A stretch of DNA of 64,000 nucleotides, taken from assembly GCF_000152625.1 (NCBI RefSeq), contig NZ_CH724156.1:2027778-2091777 (forward strand). The letters are read 5' to 3'. This DNA is from Roseovarius nubinhibens ISM. GTDB lineage: Bacteria > Pseudomonadota > Alphaproteobacteria > Rhodobacterales > Rhodobacteraceae. Both the position numbers and the translations under genes were made by a program. Within the stretch, counting starts at the first letter, position 1; each line of letters opens with the position of its first letter. The notes below the pieces were generated by a model, which saw nothing but the letters and a program-made list of their open reading frames with translations, was not told where the DNA came from and made no database searches. This document shows positions 36,499-45,432 of the stretch, piece by piece.

Positions 36499-37686
36499 TC
36501 AGAAGCCCGCACCACCGAACCCGCGCGGGGCAGGGTCGACGATCACCATCCGGCCGCCTTGCACGGTGGCCACGGCCAGCGCCCGCTGGTTGCTGCCATT
36601 GGGCAGCAGGCGGAAGGCGCCGCCGGTGCCTTGAAAGCCCGAGCTTTGCGTCAGCGAGCCACGGCTCAGCGCGTCGCCCCGGCCCGAGCGGGCCAGCGCG
36701 CCGATGGCGGCGATCCCGTCATAGGCCAGCCCGGCGATGGCGTGGGGGCTGCTGCCATAGGCGCCTTGGAAACGATTGTTGAAGCTCGCCATGCGGCCGG
36801 TGTCGGGCACGGCGAACCAGCCGCCCTGGATGCCCGGCAGGCTCAGCGTCTGGGCCGGTTGGTCCCAACGGGTCAGGCCGACATATTGGATGACCTCGGG
36901 CGAGAGCCCGGCCTCGGGCAGCATCTGCGCGAAGAGCGGCAGCGCGCCGGCGGTGTTGGAAGTCAGGAAGAGCATGTCGGCATTGGCCTGACGCGCGGTC
37001 TGGGTGATTTTCGGCACGGCCGCGACGACCCCGTCTTGCGAGAAGCCATAGCGCACCCGCCCGGCCAGCGAGATGCCATTGGCGGCGGCAGCGCGCGCGA
37101 TGGCCTCTTGGCCAACCTCGCCCGCGAGATTGTCGGAACTGACCACCAGAACCCGCGATTTGCCCTGTTTGCGGGCATAGCTCATCATCCGGTTGGCGGT
37201 GTTGTCAAAGGTATGGCCCAGCACGAAAAGATTGCCGCCGGCGATGGTCGGGTTGTTGGAGAAGGCCAGCACGTTGACGTTTTTCGGCGCCATGGCGATG
37301 GCCACCGCATTGGCGGATTCCGCATGCAGCGGCCCGAGAATGATTTGCGCCCCGTCGGCCACGGCGTTGAGCGCCGCCTGACGCGCCTTGGCCGGGTTGC
37401 CCGCGGTGCCATAGACCCGCAGGTCGATGCGCACCCCGTCGAGATCGGCCACCGCGAGCTTGGCCGCGTTTTCCAGATCGCGGGCCAGCGCCGCCTCGCC
37501 AGGGGCGGCCGAGCCATGCGGCACCAGAAGCGCCACCGGCACCGGTTTGCCCGGGTCGATTCTCTTCCCGGTGCCGCCGCCGGCGCTTGGCAGCATCGCA
37601 TCGTCACAGGCAGCGAGCCAGAGCAGCGAGAACAGGACGAAAAGGCGGCTCAGCACCTTGCGGGCGCTCGGCAAAACGGCAAACAT
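36499..37686 (-). CDS. LpoA-type penicillin-binding protein activator lipoprotein
   Basis: A 395-residue lipoprotein: signal LSRLFVLFSLLWLAAC with the lipobox LAAC (Cys at ~27), so it is outer-membrane or periplasm anchored. The rest is a periplasmic type I ligand-binding-like fold matching the LpoA C-terminal region: VPVALLVPHGSAAPGEAALARDLENAAKLAVADLDGVRIDLRVYGTAGNPAKARQAALNAVADGAQIILGPLHAESANAVA. It lacks the N-terminal TPR half of gamma-proteobacterial LpoA. LpoA activates a bifunctional penicillin-binding protein; whether the short form does so is unknown. The divergent neighbours rsmI and yraN reproduce the enterobacterial yraL-lpoA-yraN set. Confidence 0.88.
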   Translation of the reverse strand: MFAVLPSARKVLSRLFVLFSLLWLAACDDAMLPSAGGGTGKRIDPGKPVPVALLVPHGSAAPGEAALARDLENAAKLAVADLDGVRIDLRVYGTAGNPAKARQAALNAVADGAQIILGPLHAESANAVAIAMAPKNVNVLAFSNNPTIAGGNLFVLGHTFDNTANRMMSYARKQGKSRVLVVSSDNLAGEVGQEAIARAAAANGISLAGRVRYGFSQDGVVAAVPKITQTARQANADMLFLTSNTAGALPLFAQMLPEAGLSPEVIQYVGLTRWDQPAQTLSLPGIQGGWFAVPDTGRMASFNNRFQGAYGSSPHAIAGLAYDGIAAIGALARSGRGDALSRGSLTQSSGFQGTGGAFRLLPNGSNQRALAVATVQGGRMVIVDPAPRGFGGAGF

Positions 37687-37773
37687 GGGTGTTCCTCACT
37701 TTGTCAGGGCGGCGGGCTGGTCCTGCCGCGATGTCACAGCTCATAATAGTGTTACCACGGGGCGGGTCCAGAG

Positions 37774-38634
37774 ATGAATCCCAGGACAGAAAGATTGGCG
37801 GCGGGTCTCTACCTTGTCGCCGTACCGATCGGCACGGCGCGTGACATCACGCTGCGGGCGCTCGACATCCTGGCCTCGGCCGAGGTGCTGGTGGCCGAGG
37901 ACACGCGCAGCCTGCGGCATTTGATGGAAATCCATGGCATTAGCCTCGGGGATCGGCCGCTCTGGGCTTATCACGATCACAATGGCGGCAAGATGCGACC
38001 GCGCATCATGGCGGCGCTGACCGAGGGCCGGTCGGTCGCCTATGCCTCGGAGGCGGGTACGCCGATGATTGCCGATCCCGGCTTTGATCTGGTGCGCAGC
38101 GCCCGCGACGAGGGGCTGGGGGTGATCGCCGCGCCGGGGCCCTCGGCGGTGGTGACGGCGCTGACCGTGGCGGGGCTTCCGACCGACCGGTTTCTCTTTG
38201 AGGGGTTTTTGCCCAACAGTGCGAGCCAGCGCAAAACCGCGCTGCGCGAGATCGCCGGGGTGCAGGCGACGCTGGTCTTTTACGAATCGCCCAAGCGGGT
38301 GGCGGCGATGCTGCGCGATGCGGCGGAGGTGCTTGGCCCGGACCGCGAGGCGGCGCTCTGCCGGGAGCTTACCAAGAAATTCGAGGAGGTGATCCGCGCC
38401 CCGCTGGGGCAATTGGCCGAGGAGGTGGGCGCGCGCAGCCTCAAGGGCGAGATCGTGGTGCTCATCGACCGGGGAACGGCGATTACCGTCGATGAGGCCC
38501 ATATCGAGGCGCGGCTGCGCGTGGCGCTCGAGAGCGCATCGGTGCGCGATGCGGCGGATAAGGTGGCGCAGGAGACCGGCTGGAAACGGCGGCAGGTCTA
38601 TCAAATGGCGCTGCAGATCGAAAAGGGCGAATGA
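37774..38634 (+). CDS. rsmI: 16S rRNA (cytidine(1402)-2'-O)-methyltransferase
   Basis: A 286-residue SAM-dependent tetrapyrrole-methylase-fold enzyme that methylates the ribose of C1402 in the 16S rRNA decoding centre. Family motifs: GLYLVAVPIGTARDITLRALDILASAEVLVAEDTRSLRHLMEIHGI, YASEAGTPMIADPGFDLVRSARDEG, PGPSAVVTALTVAGLPTDRFLFEGFLP, VFYESPKRVAAMLRDA and ELTKKFEEVIRAPLGQL. Length is standard. It is the first of a probable rsmI-yraN-gshB-esterase series and is divergent from the lpoA-like gene. Confidence 0.97.
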   Translation: MNPRTERLAAGLYLVAVPIGTARDITLRALDILASAEVLVAEDTRSLRHLMEIHGISLGDRPLWAYHDHNGGKMRPRIMAALTEGRSVAYASEAGTPMIADPGFDLVRSARDEGLGVIAAPGPSAVVTALTVAGLPTDRFLFEGFLPNSASQRKTALREIAGVQATLVFYESPKRVAAMLRDAAEVLGPDREAALCRELTKKFEEVIRAPLGQLAEEVGARSLKGEIVVLIDRGTAITVDEAHIEARLRVALESASVRDAADKVAQETGWKRRQVYQMALQIEKGE

Positions 38635-38705
38635 TTAGGTGAATATTAGGTGATTTGTGCGACCGTGAGATCGGTTGTTTTTTTGTGATTCTCGGGACGC
38701 GCGCG

Positions 38706-39152
38706 ATGCCTTTTGACCTTTTCGACTATGCCGATCAACAGGCGGCGCTTGGGGATGCGGCGCCAATGGTCACGCCACCGGTTGCGGCCCGGCAGCGGCG
38801 CGGTCGGTGCGCCTATGATCGCGGGCGGGCGGCGGAAGAAACGGTGCTGCGCCGCTATGAGGCGCGGGGCGCACGCTGTTTGGCCCGGCGTTGGCGTGGG
38901 CAATCCGGCGAGATTGACCTCATCTTTCGCCACCAGGGCGTCATCCTCTGTGTCGAGGTGAAATCCGCCGCCACCCATGAGCGCGCGCTCGAAAGCCTCA
39001 GTACGGCGCAGATGGCGCGGATCTATACGGCGGCGTCGGAATTCCTCGGTCAGGTGCCCGAAGGCCAGCTTGCCGAGCTGCGTTTCGACGTGGCGACGGT
39101 GGACGGGATGGGCGTGCCGCGCATCCTTGAGAACGCTTTTGGGCATTTGTGA
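38706..39152 (+). CDS. UPF0102 (YraN) nuclease-fold protein
   Basis: A 148-residue YraN-family protein. The endonuclease-like core is RRGRCAYDRGRAAEETVLRRYEARGARCLARRWRGQSGEIDLIFRHQGVILCVEVKSAATHERALESLSTAQMARIYTAASEFL, with the E-x-D...E-x-K pattern (SGEIDLI and CVEVKS) of the Holliday-junction-resolvase/restriction-like fold. In vivo role not established. The extra ~45 N-terminal residues (MPFDLFDYADQQAALG...) are longer than usual. The ATG at 38706 was chosen, and a further-downstream start cannot be excluded. Confidence 0.9.
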   Translation: MPFDLFDYADQQAALGDAAPMVTPPVAARQRRGRCAYDRGRAAEETVLRRYEARGARCLARRWRGQSGEIDLIFRHQGVILCVEVKSAATHERALESLSTAQMARIYTAASEFLGQVPEGQLAELRFDVATVDGMGVPRILENAFGHL

Positions 39153-39209
39153 ATTGAACATGGGCGCGGGCTGACGCATGTAGGTTTCATCCAGAACGAG
39201 GGATGAAGC

Positions 39210-40145
39210 ATGAAGATCGCCTTTCAGATGGACCCGATCGGCCCCATCAATATCAATGCCGACAGCACGTTCCGCATTGCGCTCGAGGCGCAGGCGCGGG
39301 GGCATGAGCTGTTTTACTACACGCCCGACCGGCTCGCCTATGACGAGGGGCGGGTGACGGCGCGGGGCTGGCCCCTACGGGTGCAGCGGGTCGAGGGCGA
39401 TCATTACAGCCTCGGCGAGGAGCAGGTGGTGGATCTGTCGGAATTCGACGTGGTCTGGCTGCGGCAGGACCCGCCTTTTGACATGTTCTACATCACCACG
39501 ACCCATTTGTTGGACCGGTTGGCACCCGGCACGCTGGTGGTCAATGATCCGTTCTGGGTGCGCAATTATCCTGAGAAACTGTTGATCCTCGATTTTCCCG
39601 ATCTCATGCCGCCGACGACCATCGCGCGCGATATCGAGACGCTGCGCGCCTTTAAAGAGCGCCATGGCGATGTGATCCTCAAGCCGCTCTATGGCAATGG
39701 CGGGGCGGGGGTGTTCCTGCTGCGCAAGGAAGATCGCAACCTCACCTCGCTGCATGAGACCTTTGCCAGCTTCAGCCGCGAGCCGTTGATCGTGCAGAAA
39801 TACCTGCCCGATGTGTCGAAGGGCGACAAGCGGGTGATCCTCGTCGATGGCGAGCCGGTGGGGGCGATCAACCGGGTGCCCGCGGCGGGGGAGACCCGGT
39901 CGAACATGCATGTGGGCGGACGGCCCGAGAAGATCGCGTTGAGCGAGCGGGACCGCGAGATCTGTGCCCGGATCGGGCCGCTCTTGCGCGAAAAAGGCCA
40001 GGTGTTTGTCGGCATCGATGTGATTGGCGACTATCTCACCGAGATCAATGTGACCTCGCCCACCGGCATTCAGGAGCTTGAGCGGTTCGACGGTACCAAT
40101 GTGGCCGAGATCATCTGGGAGGCGATCGAGCGCAAGCGCGGATGA
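39210..40145 (+). CDS. gshB: Glutathione synthetase
   Basis: A 311-residue ATP-grasp enzyme that joins gamma-glutamylcysteine and glycine. Family sequence throughout: [78 protein letters not shown]-binding [18 protein letters not shown] and [37 protein letters not shown], and C-terminal [32 protein letters not shown] precedes the ATG. The stop overlaps the esterase start (ATGA). Confidence 0.97.
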   Translation: MKIAFQMDPIGPININADSTFRIALEAQARGHELFYYTPDRLAYDEGRVTARGWPLRVQRVEGDHYSLGEEQVVDLSEFDVVWLRQDPPFDMFYITTTHLLDRLAPGTLVVNDPFWVRNYPEKLLILDFPDLMPPTTIARDIETLRAFKERHGDVILKPLYGNGGAGVFLLRKEDRNLTSLHETFASFSREPLIVQKYLPDVSKGDKRVILVDGEPVGAINRVPAAGETRSNMHVGGRPEKIALSERDREICARIGPLLREKGQVFVGIDVIGDYLTEINVTSPTGIQELERFDGTNVAEIIWEAIERKRG

Positions 40146-41041
40146 GCCTTCGGATGCGCCTCATGGGCGGGCTGATGCGGCCCGTCATGCGGGTCATGAT
40201 GAACCGGGTCGAGCGGCCCGAGCCGCTGCGCTGGCATCTGGATGTTTCGGCGCGCTGGGTGTTTCGGCGGGTGCCGGGGATGGAGACGCGAGAGCTGCGC
40301 TATCCGGGCGGTCGGGCGCTCTGGGTCAATGCCGGGCCGGTGCGCGAGGAGCGGGTTCTTCTTTATGTCCATGGTGGCGGGTTTATCGCCGGGCGGCCCG
40401 AGACCCATCAGAAGATGGTGGCGCGGCTCTGTCGGATGACCGGGATGCGGGCCTTTATGCCGGCCTATCGGTTGGCGCCGGAGCACCCGCTGCCAGCCGC
40501 GCAGGAGGATGTGCGTCGCGCCTGGGACTATCTGCGGGCCGAGGGCCATGCGCCGGAGCAGATCATCATCGGGGGCGATAGCGCGGGCGGCGGGCTGGCG
40601 CTGTCGCTCTTGGCCGAGCTGGGCCGGGAGGGGCAGCGACCGGCGGGGGTTTTCGCCTGGTCGCCCTGTGCCGATCTGAGTTTTTCCGGCGCGTCGGTCC
40701 AGAGCAATGACGCGACCGAGCATTTCTTTCCGGCGCGGCGGGTGCATGATCTGGCGGCGATGGCGCTGGGCGATATGGCGGCGAAAGACCCGCGCGTCTC
40801 GCCCCTCTTTGCGGAGTTTTCCAACTGTCCGCCGGTTCTGATCCAAGCGTCGAAGAGCGAGATCCTCTTGGATGACGCGCGGCGCATGGCAGAGGTTTTG
40901 CGTCAGGCCGGGGGCGCCGTCGAGCTCGAGACATGGGCCAGCGCGCCGCATGTCTGGCAGATTTTCGACGGCTGGTTTCCCGAGGCGCGGGCGGCGATTG
41001 CCAGCACGGCGCGCTGGATCAGCTCTCTTTCAGACCGGTGA
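40142..41041 (+). CDS. Alpha/beta hydrolase of the HSL (GDSAGG) esterase family
   Basis: A 299-residue esterase/lipase. The oxyanion-hole motif is [12 protein letters not shown], then [13 protein letters not shown], the nucleophile Ser in [14 protein letters not shown] (~145), the acid in [14 protein letters not shown] and the catalytic His in [10 protein letters not shown]. These are the family IV (hormone-sensitive-lipase) signatures. Substrate unknown, likely short-chain acyl esters. Translationally coupled to gshB by an ATGA overlap. Its last 23 bp overlap the 3' end of the convergent comM. Confidence 0.93.
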   Translation: MSLRMRLMGGLMRPVMRVMMNRVERPEPLRWHLDVSARWVFRRVPGMETRELRYPGGRALWVNAGPVREERVLLYVHGGGFIAGRPETHQKMVARLCRMTGMRAFMPAYRLAPEHPLPAAQEDVRRAWDYLRAEGHAPEQIIIGGDSAGGGLALSLLAELGREGQRPAGVFAWSPCADLSFSGASVQSNDATEHFFPARRVHDLAAMALGDMAAKDPRVSPLFAEFSNCPPVLIQASKSEILLDDARRMAEVLRQAGGAVELETWASAPHVWQIFDGWFPEARAAIASTARWISSLSDR

Positions 41042-42533
41042 TGCGGTAGCTCACCGCTTCGGCCACATGCGGGCGGGCGACGTGATCCGATCCGTCGAGA
41101 TCGGCGATGGTGCGGGCCACGCGCAGGATGCGGTGATAGCCGCGTGCGGTGAGGCCGAACCGTTCGGCGGCGCGGGTCAGAAGTGCCCGGCCCTCGGCAT
41201 CGGGCGTGGCGATCTCTTCCAGCACGTGGCCCTCGGCATCGGCGTTGAGCCGGGTTGTTGGATGTTCGGCAAAGCGGGCGGCTTGCACCTCGCGGGCGCG
41301 GGCGACGCGGGTCGCGACCTCGGCCGAGCTGTCGCCGCTGGCGGGCAGGTCGAGATCGGCAAATCCCACGGGCGGCACTTCGAGCCGCAGATCGAACCGG
41401 TCCATCAAGGGCCCGGAGATGCGGCCCAGATAATCCTCGCCGCACATCGGCACGCGCGAACAGGCGCGGGCGGGATCGGGCAGATAGCCGCATTTGCAGG
41501 GGTTGGCGGCGGCCACCAGCAGGAAGCGGCAGGGGTATTTCACATGGGCATTGGCGCGGGCGACCATGACCTCGCCGGTCTCGATCGGCTGGCGCAGGGT
41601 TTCGAGCACGGCGCGGGAAAATTCGGGAAACTCATCCATGAAGAGCACGCCATTATGGGCGAGGCTGATTTCGCCGGGGCCGGCGCGGCGCCCGCCGCCG
41701 ACGATGGCCGCCATCGAGGCGGTGTGATGCGGTTCGCGAAAGGGCCGGGTGCGGTTGATGCCGCCCTCGTCGATCAGACCGGCGAGCGAATGGATCATCG
41801 AGGTTTCGAGCGCCTCGGCGGCCCCGAGCGGCGGCAGCAGACCCGGCAACCGGGCGGCGAGCATGGATTTGCCCGAGCCGGGCGTGCCGATCATCATCAG
41901 GTGATGACGGCCTGCGGCGGCAATCTCGAGCGCCCGTTTGGCGCGTTCCTGTCCCTTGACGTCGCGCAGGCAGCGCAGGCCCGGATCGGCGCGGACCTCG
42001 CCTGGCTCGGCAGGCGAAATCGGCGACTGGCCAGTGTAATGGCGCACCACCTCGGCCAGATCGCGGGCACCGAGCACGCGGGCATCGCCGACCCAGGCGG
42101 CCTCGGCCCCCGACGCGCGGGGGCAGAGCAGGGTGCGCTCATGTTCGGCGGCGGCCAGGGCCGCAGGCAGCGCCCCCACCACCGGCACAAGTGAGCCGTC
42201 GAGCGACAGCTCGCCCAGCGAGGTGGTGTCGGCCACCGCATCCGCCGGGATGATCTCGAGCGCGGCCAATAATGCCAGCGCGATGGGCAGGTCGAAATGG
42301 CTGCCCTCCTTGGGCAGGTCGGCGGGGCTCAGGTTGATGGTGATGCGTTTCGAGGGCAGCGCGATGGACATCGACGTCAGCGCCGCGCGCACCCGGTCGC
42401 GCGCCTCGCTCACCGCCTTGTCCGGCAGGCCCACCACCGAGAAGGCGGGCACGCCCGCGGCCACGGCGCATTGCACCTCGACTGTGCGGGCCTCGATCCC
42501 CTCAAAAGCGACGGTATAGGCGCGGCAGACCAT
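41019..42533 (-). CDS. comM: YifB/ComM-family Mg-chelatase-like AAA+ ATPase
   Basis: A 504-residue AAA+ protein. The N-terminal Lon-protease-like domain is VCRAYTVAFEGIEARTVEVQCAVAAGVPAFSVVGLPDKAVSEARDRVRAAL. Walker A is MIGTPGSGKSMLAARLPGLLPPL, Walker B GVLFMDEFPEF, and a Cys cluster ANPCKCGY...CSRVPMCGEDYLGRISGPLMDRFDL follows. ComM is a helicase for branch migration during natural transformation; most bacteria carry it whether or not they are competent. The ATG at 42533 was preferred over a TTG four codons earlier. Confidence 0.95.
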   Translation of the reverse strand: MVCRAYTVAFEGIEARTVEVQCAVAAGVPAFSVVGLPDKAVSEARDRVRAALTSMSIALPSKRITINLSPADLPKEGSHFDLPIALALLAALEIIPADAVADTTSLGELSLDGSLVPVVGALPAALAAAEHERTLLCPRASGAEAAWVGDARVLGARDLAEVVRHYTGQSPISPAEPGEVRADPGLRCLRDVKGQERAKRALEIAAAGRHHLMMIGTPGSGKSMLAARLPGLLPPLGAAEALETSMIHSLAGLIDEGGINRTRPFREPHHTASMAAIVGGGRRAGPGEISLAHNGVLFMDEFPEFSRAVLETLRQPIETGEVMVARANAHVKYPCRFLLVAAANPCKCGYLPDPARACSRVPMCGEDYLGRISGPLMDRFDLRLEVPPVGFADLDLPASGDSSAEVATRVARAREVQAARFAEHPTTRLNADAEGHVLEEIATPDAEGRALLTRAAERFGLTARGYHRILRVARTIADLDGSDHVARPHVAEAVSYRITGLKES

Positions 42534-42698
42534 CGATATCCCCAATCCCGTGAAGAGGTTAACGGTAGCGCGCGAGAGGTTGACGAATTGTTAACCACTC
42601 TCCTCGGCGCGGGGCCGGACGTTATATTTTTGCAATATCTGCGCCGGTGGGCGCCCCCGCTCCTTGTTTCGGGGGCGGTGGCATTCTACATCGGCCAC

Positions 42699-43520
42699 AT
42701 GACATTCTGGGAACGCTTGAAATCCGCCTTGCCCTGGCGCCGGTCGCGGCCGCGCGTCGCTGTGGTGCGTTTGGCGGGCACAATCGGATCGGGGCCGCGT
42801 GCGGCGCTCAGCGACGAGGCCATCGGGCCCGTCATCGACAAGGCTTTTGCGCGGGGCAAGCCCAAGGCGGTGGCGCTGGTGATCAATTCGCCCGGCGGCT
42901 CGCCGGTGCAATCGGCGCTCATCGCCGCCCGAATTCGTCGCCTGTCCGAGGAAAAAGGCGTGCCGGTGCATGCCTTTGTCGAGGATGTGGCGGCCTCGGG
43001 CGGCTATTGGCTGGCGGTGGCGGCGGATGATATCTGGGTCGATTACGGCTCGATCCTCGGCTCTATCGGAGTGATCTCGGCCGGGTTCGGGGCGCATGTG
43101 TTCCTTGCCCGTCAGGGCATCGAGCGGCGGGTCTATACGGCGGGGGAGTCGAAATCGACGCTCGACCCGTTCCAGCCGGAAAAGAAGGAAGACGTGGCGC
43201 GGCTCGAGAGCCTCTTGGCGCAGATGCACACCGGGTTCATCGACCATGTGAAGGCGCGCCGGGGCGACAAGCTCAGCCGCGATGAGAAGCTCTTTACCGG
43301 CGAGTTCTGGATCGGGCGGCAGGCGGTTGAGCTGGGGCTTGCCGATGGCGAGGCGCATCTCGAGCCGAAGCTCAAAGAGCTCTATGGCGACAAGGTCAAG
43401 CTCTTGCGCTATGGCCGCAAGAAGGGCCTGTTTCAGCGGTTCGGGGCCTCGGTCGTCGAGGATGCGTTGATCGCGGTCGAGGAGCGGGCGGAGTTCGCGC
43501 GTTTCGGTATCCGTCAATGA
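42699..43520 (+). CDS. S49 (SppA/SohB-type) signal peptide peptidase
   Basis: A 273-residue single-domain S49 peptidase. AVVRLAGTIGSG opens the ClpP-like fold; AVALVINSPGGSPVQSALIAARIRRL is the conserved block. The nucleophile Ser is in VEDVAASGGYWLAVAADDIW (~106), and the partner Lys is in GESKSTLDPFQPEKKED (~150). It degrades signal peptides or membrane-protein fragments. The start at 42699 gives a short, poorly hydrophobic N terminus; an upstream in-frame extension (LLVSGAVAFYIGH) could add a membrane anchor, but no good start with a ribosome binding site was seen there. It is coupled to the next gene by an ATGA overlap. Confidence 0.92.
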   Translation: MTFWERLKSALPWRRSRPRVAVVRLAGTIGSGPRAALSDEAIGPVIDKAFARGKPKAVALVINSPGGSPVQSALIAARIRRLSEEKGVPVHAFVEDVAASGGYWLAVAADDIWVDYGSILGSIGVISAGFGAHVFLARQGIERRVYTAGESKSTLDPFQPEKKEDVARLESLLAQMHTGFIDHVKARRGDKLSRDEKLFTGEFWIGRQAVELGLADGEAHLEPKLKELYGDKVKLLRYGRKKGLFQRFGASVVEDALIAVEERAEFARFGIRQ

Positions 43521-43687
43521 TCGTCAAGATCGTCGTCTTGTTCCTCATCGGCATGGGGGTGCTCGCCATGTTTGGCAAGCTGCGCTTCCCAGGCCAGAAA
43601 ACGCTCTCATCTGCGAAATGCAAAGGCTGTGGCCGCTACCGGATCGGTCGCGGGCCCTGTGCCTGTGGAAAGGATAAGTTGAAATGA
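43517..43687 (+). CDS. 56-residue membrane-anchored zinc-ribbon protein
   Basis: A short gene: one N-terminal transmembrane helix (IVKIVVLFLIGMGVLAMFG), then a Cys4 knuckle with C35 and C38 in AKCKGCGR and C48 and C50 in GPCACGK. The ATG overlaps the stop of the S49 peptidase (ATGA at 43517) and its own stop overlaps the start of the antiporter (ATGA at 43684), so it is translationally locked between both. That double coupling is strong evidence that it is translated. The four Cys could bind one Zn2+. Function unknown; a small partner of the peptidase or antiporter is possible. Confidence 0.85.
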   Translation: MIVKIVVLFLIGMGVLAMFGKLRFPGQKTLSSAKCKGCGRYRIGRGPCACGKDKLK

Positions 43688-44640
43688 TGGTTTGGCTCTA
43701 TGCGGGACTGGGGCTTCTGATCCTGCTGCTGGCGGGCGACAGCCTCGTCAAGGGCGCGGTGAACCTGAGCCTGCGGGTCGGGATTCCGGCGCTGATCGTG
43801 AGCCTGACCATCGTGGCCTTTGGCACCTCGGCGCCTGAACTGTTGATCGCCATCAACGCGGTGATCGAGCAGAAGGCGGGGCTGGCGCTCGGCAATGTGG
43901 TGGGGTCGAACACCGCCAATGTCCTCTTGGTTCTGGGTCTGCCGGCGATCCTGTCGGTGGTCCATACGAGCCATTGCGACAGCCGCAAGACCTATAGCCA
44001 TATGATCTTTGCCACGGTTCTGTTCATCGCGCTGGCCTTTCGCGGCATCTTTGACATCTGGGCGGCGATCGTCCTGTTGGCGGCGCTGTCCTTCATGCTC
44101 TTTGATGCGGCGCGGGATGCGCATCGGCACCGCAAGGCGAGCTGTAGCGCGGCGGCGACCGAGGCTGATGAGGTCGAAGGCGCGGACCCGGACATGCCGT
44201 GGTGGCAGATCATCATGTTCCTCGTGCTGGGGCTGATCGGCCTGCCGCTCGGGGCGGATCTCTTGGTCGACAACGCGTCGATCATCGCGCGGCAATATGG
44301 CGTGAGCGATGCGATCATCGGTCTGACGCTGGTGGCGCTGGGCACCTCGCTGCCCGAGCTTGCGACGACGGTCATGGCGGCGCTGCGCAAACAGGCGGAT
44401 GTGGCGCTTGGCAACGTGATCGGGTCGAACATGTTCAACCTGTTGGCGATCATCGGGGTTGCGGCGCTTATCGGGCCGATCCCGGTGGATGCGGAATTCC
44501 TGCGCTTTGACCTCTGGGTGATGCTGGCCGCGTCGCTGGTTCTCATTCCCTTCGTGTTCTGGAAATGGGACATCGGGCGGATCTGGGGCGCGGGCTTTAG
44601 CGCGGCCTATCTGATCTATATCGCGGTATTGCTGATCTAA
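43684..44640 (+). CDS. Ca2+/Na+ (cation) antiporter of the CaCA family (YrbG type)
   Basis: A 318-residue inner-membrane exchanger with about ten helices in two inverted repeats. The alpha-1 repeat is VAFGTSAPELLIAINAV...ALGNVVGSNTANVLLVLG and alpha-2 is VALGTSLPELATTVMAAL...ALGNVIGSNMFNLLAIIG; the GTSxPEL and GNxxGSNxxN motifs carry the ion-binding acidic and Asn residues. A charged cytoplasmic loop (DAARDAHRHRKASCSAAATEADEVEGAD) separates the halves. Likely extrudes Ca2+ in exchange for Na+ or H+. Confidence 0.95.
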   Translation: MMVWLYAGLGLLILLLAGDSLVKGAVNLSLRVGIPALIVSLTIVAFGTSAPELLIAINAVIEQKAGLALGNVVGSNTANVLLVLGLPAILSVVHTSHCDSRKTYSHMIFATVLFIALAFRGIFDIWAAIVLLAALSFMLFDAARDAHRHRKASCSAAATEADEVEGADPDMPWWQIIMFLVLGLIGLPLGADLLVDNASIIARQYGVSDAIIGLTLVALGTSLPELATTVMAALRKQADVALGNVIGSNMFNLLAIIGVAALIGPIPVDAEFLRFDLWVMLAASLVLIPFVFWKWDIGRIWGAGFSAAYLIYIAVLLI

Positions 44641-44652
44641 CGGAGGGCGGTC

Positions 44653-45432
44653 ATGTCACGGGCATTGGTCACGGGAGCGGGGCATCGGCTGGGCCGGGCG
44701 ATGGCGCTGGATCTGGCGAACAAGGGCTATGACGTGGCGGTGCATTACGCCAGTTCGGAAGGCGCCGCCTGGGAGGTGATGCGCGAGATCAACCAGATCG
44801 GCCAGCAGGCCTCTCCGATCCAGGCGGACCTGACCCGCGAGGACGAGATCCAGAGCCTCGTGCCGCGCGCCATGGAGGCGCTGGGCGGGCCGATCGAGGT
44901 GCTGATCAACAATGCCTCGGTGTTCGAATATGACACGCTGCACAGCGCCACCCGCGAGAGCTGGGACCGGCATATGCAGAGCAATCTGCGCGCGCCTTTC
45001 GTCCTCACTCAGGCGGTGGCGGCGGCGATGCCCGAGCCGTCGATTGACCTCAATGGTGAACCGGTGGCGCGGGGGCTGGTGGTCAATATGATCGATCAGC
45101 GGGTGCGCAAGCTCACGCCTGAGTTCATGACCTACACGCTGGCGAAGATGGGGCTCTGGGCCTTTACCCGAACGGCGGCGCAGGCGCTGGCGCCCAAGGT
45201 GCGGGTCAATGCCATCGGCCCCGGCCCGACATTGCAGGCGGCGCGGCAGAGCGACGAACATTTCGCCCGGCAACGGGCGGCGACGGTGCTCAACCGTGGG
45301 TCAAATGTCGACGATATTCTGGGCGCGCTGCATTACCTTCTCTATGCGCGGGGCGTCACCGGTCAGCTCATTTGTACCGATGGCGGGCAGCATCTGGGCT
45401 GGCAGACCCCTGACATTTTAGGGCCGGAGTAA
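44653..45432 (+). CDS. Pteridine-reductase-like short-chain dehydrogenase (FolM/PTR1 type)
   Basis: A 259-residue NADPH-type SDR. The cofactor loop is ALVTGAGHRLGRAMALDLANKGYDVAVHYASSEG, and its TGxxxRLGR form is that of pteridine reductases. The catalytic Ser position is Asp (VVNMIDQRV), followed by YTLAK, as in PTR1/FolM instead of ordinary SDRs. It then reads VRVNAIGPGPTL. A role in dihydropterin or dihydrofolate reduction is therefore likely. GGAGG lies 8 nt before the ATG. It follows the antiporter by 12 bp and may belong to the same transcript. Confidence 0.85.
   Translation: MSRALVTGAGHRLGRAMALDLANKGYDVAVHYASSEGAAWEVMREINQIGQQASPIQADLTREDEIQSLVPRAMEALGGPIEVLINNASVFEYDTLHSATRESWDRHMQSNLRAPFVLTQAVAAAMPEPSIDLNGEPVARGLVVNMIDQRVRKLTPEFMTYTLAKMGLWAFTRTAAQALAPKVRVNAIGPGPTLQAARQSDEHFARQRAATVLNRGSNVDDILGALHYLLYARGVTGQLICTDGGQHLGWQTPDILGPE

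Noticed and set aside
33309..36782. An 1157-codon open frame on the plus strand across glnD
   Set aside because: Antisense shadow of glnD, whose nucleotidyltransferase, HD and ACT motifs are unambiguous.
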